Assembly: GCF_002887815.1 (NCBI RefSeq)
Contig: NZ_PDHO01000029.1
Coordinates: 1-62,349, forward strand
Direction of reading: 5' to 3'
DNA: 62,349 nucleotides
From: Mycobacterium sp. ENV421
Lineage (GTDB): Bacteria > Actinomycetota > Actinomycetes > Mycobacteriales > Mycobacteriaceae
Positions 59,514-62,349 of the stretch are shown one piece after another; position 1 is the first letter of the stretch; every line of letters starts with the position of its first letter. The translations under genes and the position numbers were made by a program. The notes beneath the pieces were generated by a model. The model had not been told where the DNA came from. It saw only the letters and a program-made list of their open reading frames with translations, and did not search any database.

Positions 59514-60834
59514 AGCCGTATGGCACCCGGCGCGGCAGCTGGATTCGGGCCACCGGCTTACCCGCGAAGTCCGACGCATCCAGGATCACCAGATCGCTTC
59601 CGTCCCGTGCGCCGTCGTAGACGTAGGCGATATACCAGCCGTTGCTTTCGTCGGCCGGTCCCGACGTCGACGGGACGAAGACCGCCTCCCCCGGCCCACC
59701 CGGCACCAGTCCGGTGCTGAAGCGGTGCTCGACGGCGCTGCCGTCGGTCAGGTCGTGACGCACCAGGCTCGCGTCGCCGACGGAGACCGAGTAGCGGGCG
59801 GGCAGGCCGGCCAGCCGGTCGTCGATCCGCGGGAATTCCACCGCGCGGTCGTCGAGCTGACGCTCGCTGACCGTGCCGTTCTGCAGGTCGATCGTCCAGC
59901 TCCACATCACCGCATTGGCGTCGAAACCGCCGTTGTCCCGCCACAGTTCGGCGTAGCGAACCGCCTGCAGCACAATCGATTTACCGTCAGCGGACTCGTG
60001 CGCATTCGTTACGTGGAAGACGTAACAGGGGTCGATCTCGAACCAGCGAACCTCACCGAACGGATCATCGCGCCGCAGCACACCGAGCCGGGCGCCGTAG
60101 TCGTCGTCCCATCGGTAGGGCATGTCACCTTCGCCGCGCATCGCGATGTCGAGGTTGAACACGATCGGCAGGTCCATGAAGATCACGTGCTCGGCGGTCA
60201 TCGCGAAGTCGTGCATCATGGTGTGCGCCTTGACGTCCAGTGGACGGTTGACGGTCAGCTCGCCGTTGGCGTCGGCGCGGTGATAGGTGACGTACGGCTC
60301 GAAGATGCTGCCGTATCCGAAGAAATGCAGTTCCCCGGTGGTCGGGCAGATCTTCGGGTGCGCGGTCATCGAGTTCTGCAGCTTGCCGTCGAAGTCGTAG
60401 CAGCCCACCGTGTCCAGTTCGTTGGTGATCTCGTACGGGAACGAGGACTCCACCAGCGCGAGCGTCTTGCCGGCGTGGTTGACGACGTGGGTGTTGGCGA
60501 CCGCGGCCCGCAGGTCACGCGTCCCGTCCTCGCGGTAGAGCGGGAACGGGTCGACGAAGCTGTCGGTGCGCACCCACCGATTGCGGTACCACTTGGCCGC
60601 GCCGTCTTCGATGCGGACGCCGTGGATCATCCCGTCGCCGGTGAACCAATGGCTGTTGGCCTCCCGGGGGTTCGGCCCGTTGCGCAGATACCAGCCGTCG
60701 AGCTCGGTCGGAATCGTGCCCTCGACGGGCAGGGTGTATTCGGTGAGTTCGTCCGGCACCGGCGCGTAGTTACCACGCTGGAAGAACTGCCCCTCGGCGG
60801 GCAAGTTGGTTGAGTCGGTCGTGGTGTCCGTCAT
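59488..60834 (-). CDS. Carotenoid oxygenase family protein
   Basis: The 448-residue beta-propeller protein has the retinal-pigment-epithelium/carotenoid-oxygenase iron ligands: His in MTAHPKICPTTGELHFFGYG, His in AHTMMHDFAMTAEHVIFMD, His in CYVFHVTNAHES and His near the end in GFHGNWIPA. Such enzymes use Fe(II) to cleave double bonds of carotenoids or stilbenes. Its closing codons lie inside the 44-bp repeat, so the fourth His is supplied by the native copy. The ATG at 60834 is chosen; longer in-frame extensions are noncoding. The PadR gene at 60924 is divergent and likely regulates it. Confidence 0.85.
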   Translation of the reverse strand: MTDTTTDSTNLPAEGQFFQRGNYAPVPDELTEYTLPVEGTIPTELDGWYLRNGPNPREANSHWFTGDGMIHGVRIEDGAAKWYRNRWVRTDSFVDPFPLYREDGTRDLRAAVANTHVVNHAGKTLALVESSFPYEITNELDTVGCYDFDGKLQNSMTAHPKICPTTGELHFFGYGSIFEPYVTYHRADANGELTVNRPLDVKAHTMMHDFAMTAEHVIFMDLPIVFNLDIAMRGEGDMPYRWDDDYGARLGVLRRDDPFGEVRWFEIDPCYVFHVTNAHESADGKSIVLQAVRYAELWRDNGGFDANAVMWSWTIDLQNGTVSERQLDDRAVEFPRIDDRLAGLPARYSVSVGDASLVRHDLTDGSAVEHRFSTGLVPGGPGEAVFVPSTSGPADESNGWYIAYVYDGARDGSDLVILDASDFAGKPVARIQLPRRVPYGFHGNWIPA

Positions 60835-60923
60835 GCCGCTAACTGTGACAGTCCACTGATGACCTGTCAATGGTGGTACGTGAGATATTCCAGAACTGAC
60901 ATGTCGAGCTTTACGATGGTCGC

Positions 60924-61448
60924 GTGAGTCTTCGGTACGCGGCACTGGGCCTGCTCGCCCAGGAGCCCGGCAGCGGGTACGACCTGCTCAAACGCTTCGA
61001 TGTGTCGATGGCCAACGTGTGGCCGGCGACCCAGAGCCAGCTCTACGGCGAGCTCAACAAACTCGCCGATGCCGGCCTGATCGAGGTCACCGACGTCGGC
61101 CCGCGCGGACGCAAGGAGTACCGCGTCACCGATGCCGGACGTCAGGATCTTCTGCGCTGGATGACCAACCCCCAGGATGACCCGCCCTACCGCAGCGCCG
61201 AGTTGCTGCGGGTGTTCCTGCTCAGCGAAATGACTCCCGAGCAGGCCCGGGCCTACATGGTCTCGGTCGCCGAGCATGCCGAAGCCGAGCTCACCCGCTA
61301 CGAACAGGTGCGCGACTGCATGGAGTGGGGCGACACCGACGTCGGGTTCTACGGACGCGCGGCCTTGGAATTCGGACTGCGAGTAGAGGCCATGGAGGCC
61401 GACTGGGCGCGCTGGGTGGTCGAGGAAATCGACCGGCGATCCAACTAA
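60924..61448 (+). CDS. PadR-family transcription regulator
   Basis: The 174-residue protein has the PadR winged helix (YAALGLLAQEPGSGYDLLKRF and SQLYGELNKLADAGLIEV, about 3-68) and a C-terminal helical dimerisation domain (about 95-174, PadR C-terminal type 2). It starts at a GTG. It is divergent from the carotenoid oxygenase gene by 89 bases, so it is probably the repressor of that gene. The inducer may be a phenolic or carotenoid-derived compound, which cannot be read from sequence. Confidence 0.85.
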   Translation: MSLRYAALGLLAQEPGSGYDLLKRFDVSMANVWPATQSQLYGELNKLADAGLIEVTDVGPRGRKEYRVTDAGRQDLLRWMTNPQDDPPYRSAELLRVFLLSEMTPEQARAYMVSVAEHAEAELTRYEQVRDCMEWGDTDVGFYGRAALEFGLRVEAMEADWARWVVEEIDRRSN

Positions 61449-61464
61449 CCGTTGCATCGCGATA

Positions 61465-61495
61465 GTTTCCGATATATCGTCAACGTATCGGAAAC
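61465..61495 (+). promoter_or_regulatory. 31-bp palindromic operator before second PadR gene
   Basis: GTTTCCGATA (61465-61474) and TATCGGAAAC (61486-61495) form a perfect 10-bp inverted repeat around an 11-base spacer. It lies 36 bases before the ATG of the Gly/Phe-rich PadR gene, in the place expected of an autoregulatory operator. The spacer also shares CGATATATCG with the left arm. Confidence 0.7.
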
Positions 61496-61531
61496 GCATT
61501 CGGCGTTTCCAGACCAGAAACGAGAATCTCT

Positions 61532-62263
61532 ATGAACACCCCATTTCCCCAGTTCGGAGGCCCTGATATGGGCCGGCCCGGGTTTGGTCCCGGCTTCGGT
61601 CCGGGTTTCGGTTTCGCCCCCGCCGGCCGTGGCCGCCGGCACGGCCGCCGCGAATTCCGCGATCAACTGCGTGAGCAGTTCCGCGAGCACGGCGGTCACC
61701 ACGACGGTCCGCCGTTCGGCCCGCGCGGCGGCTTCGGTCCCGGCTTTGGTCCCGGCTTCGGCCCGGGCGGCTTCGGTCCCGGTGGCGGCGGACGCGGCGG
61801 TCGCCGCGGACATGGCCGCGGCCGAGGTCGTCGCGGTGACGTGCGTGCCGCCATCCTCAAACTGCTCGCCGAGCGGCCGATGCACGGCTACGAGATGATC
61901 CAGGAGATCGCCGAGCGCACCCAGGATCTGTGGAAGCCCAGCCCCGGCTCGGTCTATCCGACCCTGCAGCTGCTGGTCGACGAAGGTCTGCTGGTGGCAA
62001 GCGAATCCGAAGGCAGCAAGAAGCTCTTCGAGCTGACCGACGACGGTCGCGCCGCCGCCGACAAGATCGAGACCGCCCCCTGGGACGAGATCACCGAAGG
62101 TGCCGACCCCGGCCAGGTCAACATCCGTGCCGCCGTGGGCCAGTTGTTCGGCGCCGTGCGACAGGCGGCTTTCGCTGCCAACCCGGAGCAGCAGCAGCGC
62201 ATCATCGACATCGTCAACACCGCGCGTCGCGAGATCTACCAGATCCTTGGCGAATCCGAGTAA
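61532..62263 (+). CDS. PadR-family regulator with Gly/Phe- and Arg-rich N-terminal region
   Basis: The 243-residue protein has an unusual N-terminus (about 1-105): GFGPGFGPGFGF repeats, an Arg/Gly stretch GRGGRRGHGRGRGRRG and a HEHGGHHDG His-rich part. A PadR winged helix follows (RAAILKLLAERPMHGYEMIQEI, then PSPGSVYPTLQLLVDEGLLVA, about 108-175) and a helical C-terminus. The low-complexity segment is probably disordered and positively charged. It sits 84 bases after the first PadR gene behind a palindrome, so it is likely autoregulated. The remaining 86 bases to the window end hold nothing I can name. Confidence 0.83.
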   Translation: MNTPFPQFGGPDMGRPGFGPGFGPGFGFAPAGRGRRHGRREFRDQLREQFREHGGHHDGPPFGPRGGFGPGFGPGFGPGGFGPGGGGRGGRRGHGRGRGRRGDVRAAILKLLAERPMHGYEMIQEIAERTQDLWKPSPGSVYPTLQLLVDEGLLVASESEGSKKLFELTDDGRAAADKIETAPWDEITEGADPGQVNIRAAVGQLFGAVRQAAFAANPEQQQRIIDIVNTARREIYQILGESE

Positions 62264-62349
62264 CCAGAAACTTGGGCGCGGTTTCGTGCGCACACCCTCT
62301 TTGCCAGGCTGGTTGTGAGTCAGTTCGCGACCAGTTCTAGGAGGGTGTG

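Noticed and set aside
59206..60813. 535-codon plus-strand open frame opposite the carotenoid oxygenase gene
   Set aside because: It mirrors a well-supported gene on the other strand, has no recognisable domain and arises from GC-rich third-position bias.

Overview
The window looks like a chromosomal piece of a GC-rich, probably fast-growing Mycobacterium (Mycolicibacterium). The evidence is high GC, many GTG starts, GTGA/ATGA gene overlaps, WhiB4, the 6C and Ms1 small RNAs, F420-dependent and mycobacterial cell-wall genes, and a gene order that largely follows what I recall of the M. tuberculosis Rv3656c-Rv3695 segment. No database was searched; names rest on recognised motifs, lengths and remembered synteny.

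Left part (1-15.9 kb): a Flp/Tad pilus locus on the minus strand (flp, tadC-like, tadB-like, tadA, ssd) is broken. A 12.1-kb Tn554-like element (about 1703-13834) sits inside tadA. It is bounded by a 14-bp perfect inverted repeat and carries tnpA-tnpB-tnpC (two tyrosine recombinases plus a small HTH/coiled-coil protein). Its cargo is a metal module: a CmtR-like sensor, a CtpG-like P1B-ATPase and a DUF302 protein on the minus strand, and a SHOCT membrane protein, a Met-rich cupredoxin and two more MMGPGG-repeat proteins on the plus strand. It also carries an HTH-ImmA/IrrE metallopeptidase with an unknown partner. The flp pilin is cut off at the left edge next to the same terminal octamer, so a second related insertion may begin just outside the window.

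Middle part (16-53 kb): mostly ordinary mycobacterial core. It runs 6C RNA, HAD phosphatase, Ms1 RNA, a degenerate Fic-like protein, acetyl-CoA synthetase, secreted protease, holin-like protein, epoxide hydrolase, MarP, Nudix, TlpA-like thioredoxin, endonuclease III, Crp, MBL-fold and RidA proteins, a pair of ArsA/Get3-like ATPases, WhiB4, PonA2, metallophosphoesterase, PLP enzyme, tRNA-Pro(CGG), lipase, FAD dehydrogenase, a heme-oxygenase-like diiron protein, a CDGSH protein beside a HemK-like methyltransferase, an F420 oxidoreductase, YqeY, and the MoxR2/DUF58/DUF4129/DUF4350 operon with SpoIIM and RDD proteins.

Right part (53-62.3 kb): accessory metabolism (AraC regulator with DUF1772 protein, cation/proton antiporter, SDR and NTF2-like pair, carotenoid oxygenase) and two PadR regulators, one behind a 31-bp palindrome. 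A 2-kb, lower-GC island lies between the SDR and the carotenoid oxygenase. It carries three co-oriented genes of unknown role, the first of TIGR04255 type, and is bounded by 44-bp direct repeats of the carotenoid oxygenase 3' end. It encodes no integrase. This island and the metal-carrying Tn554-like element are the most interesting parts of the window.
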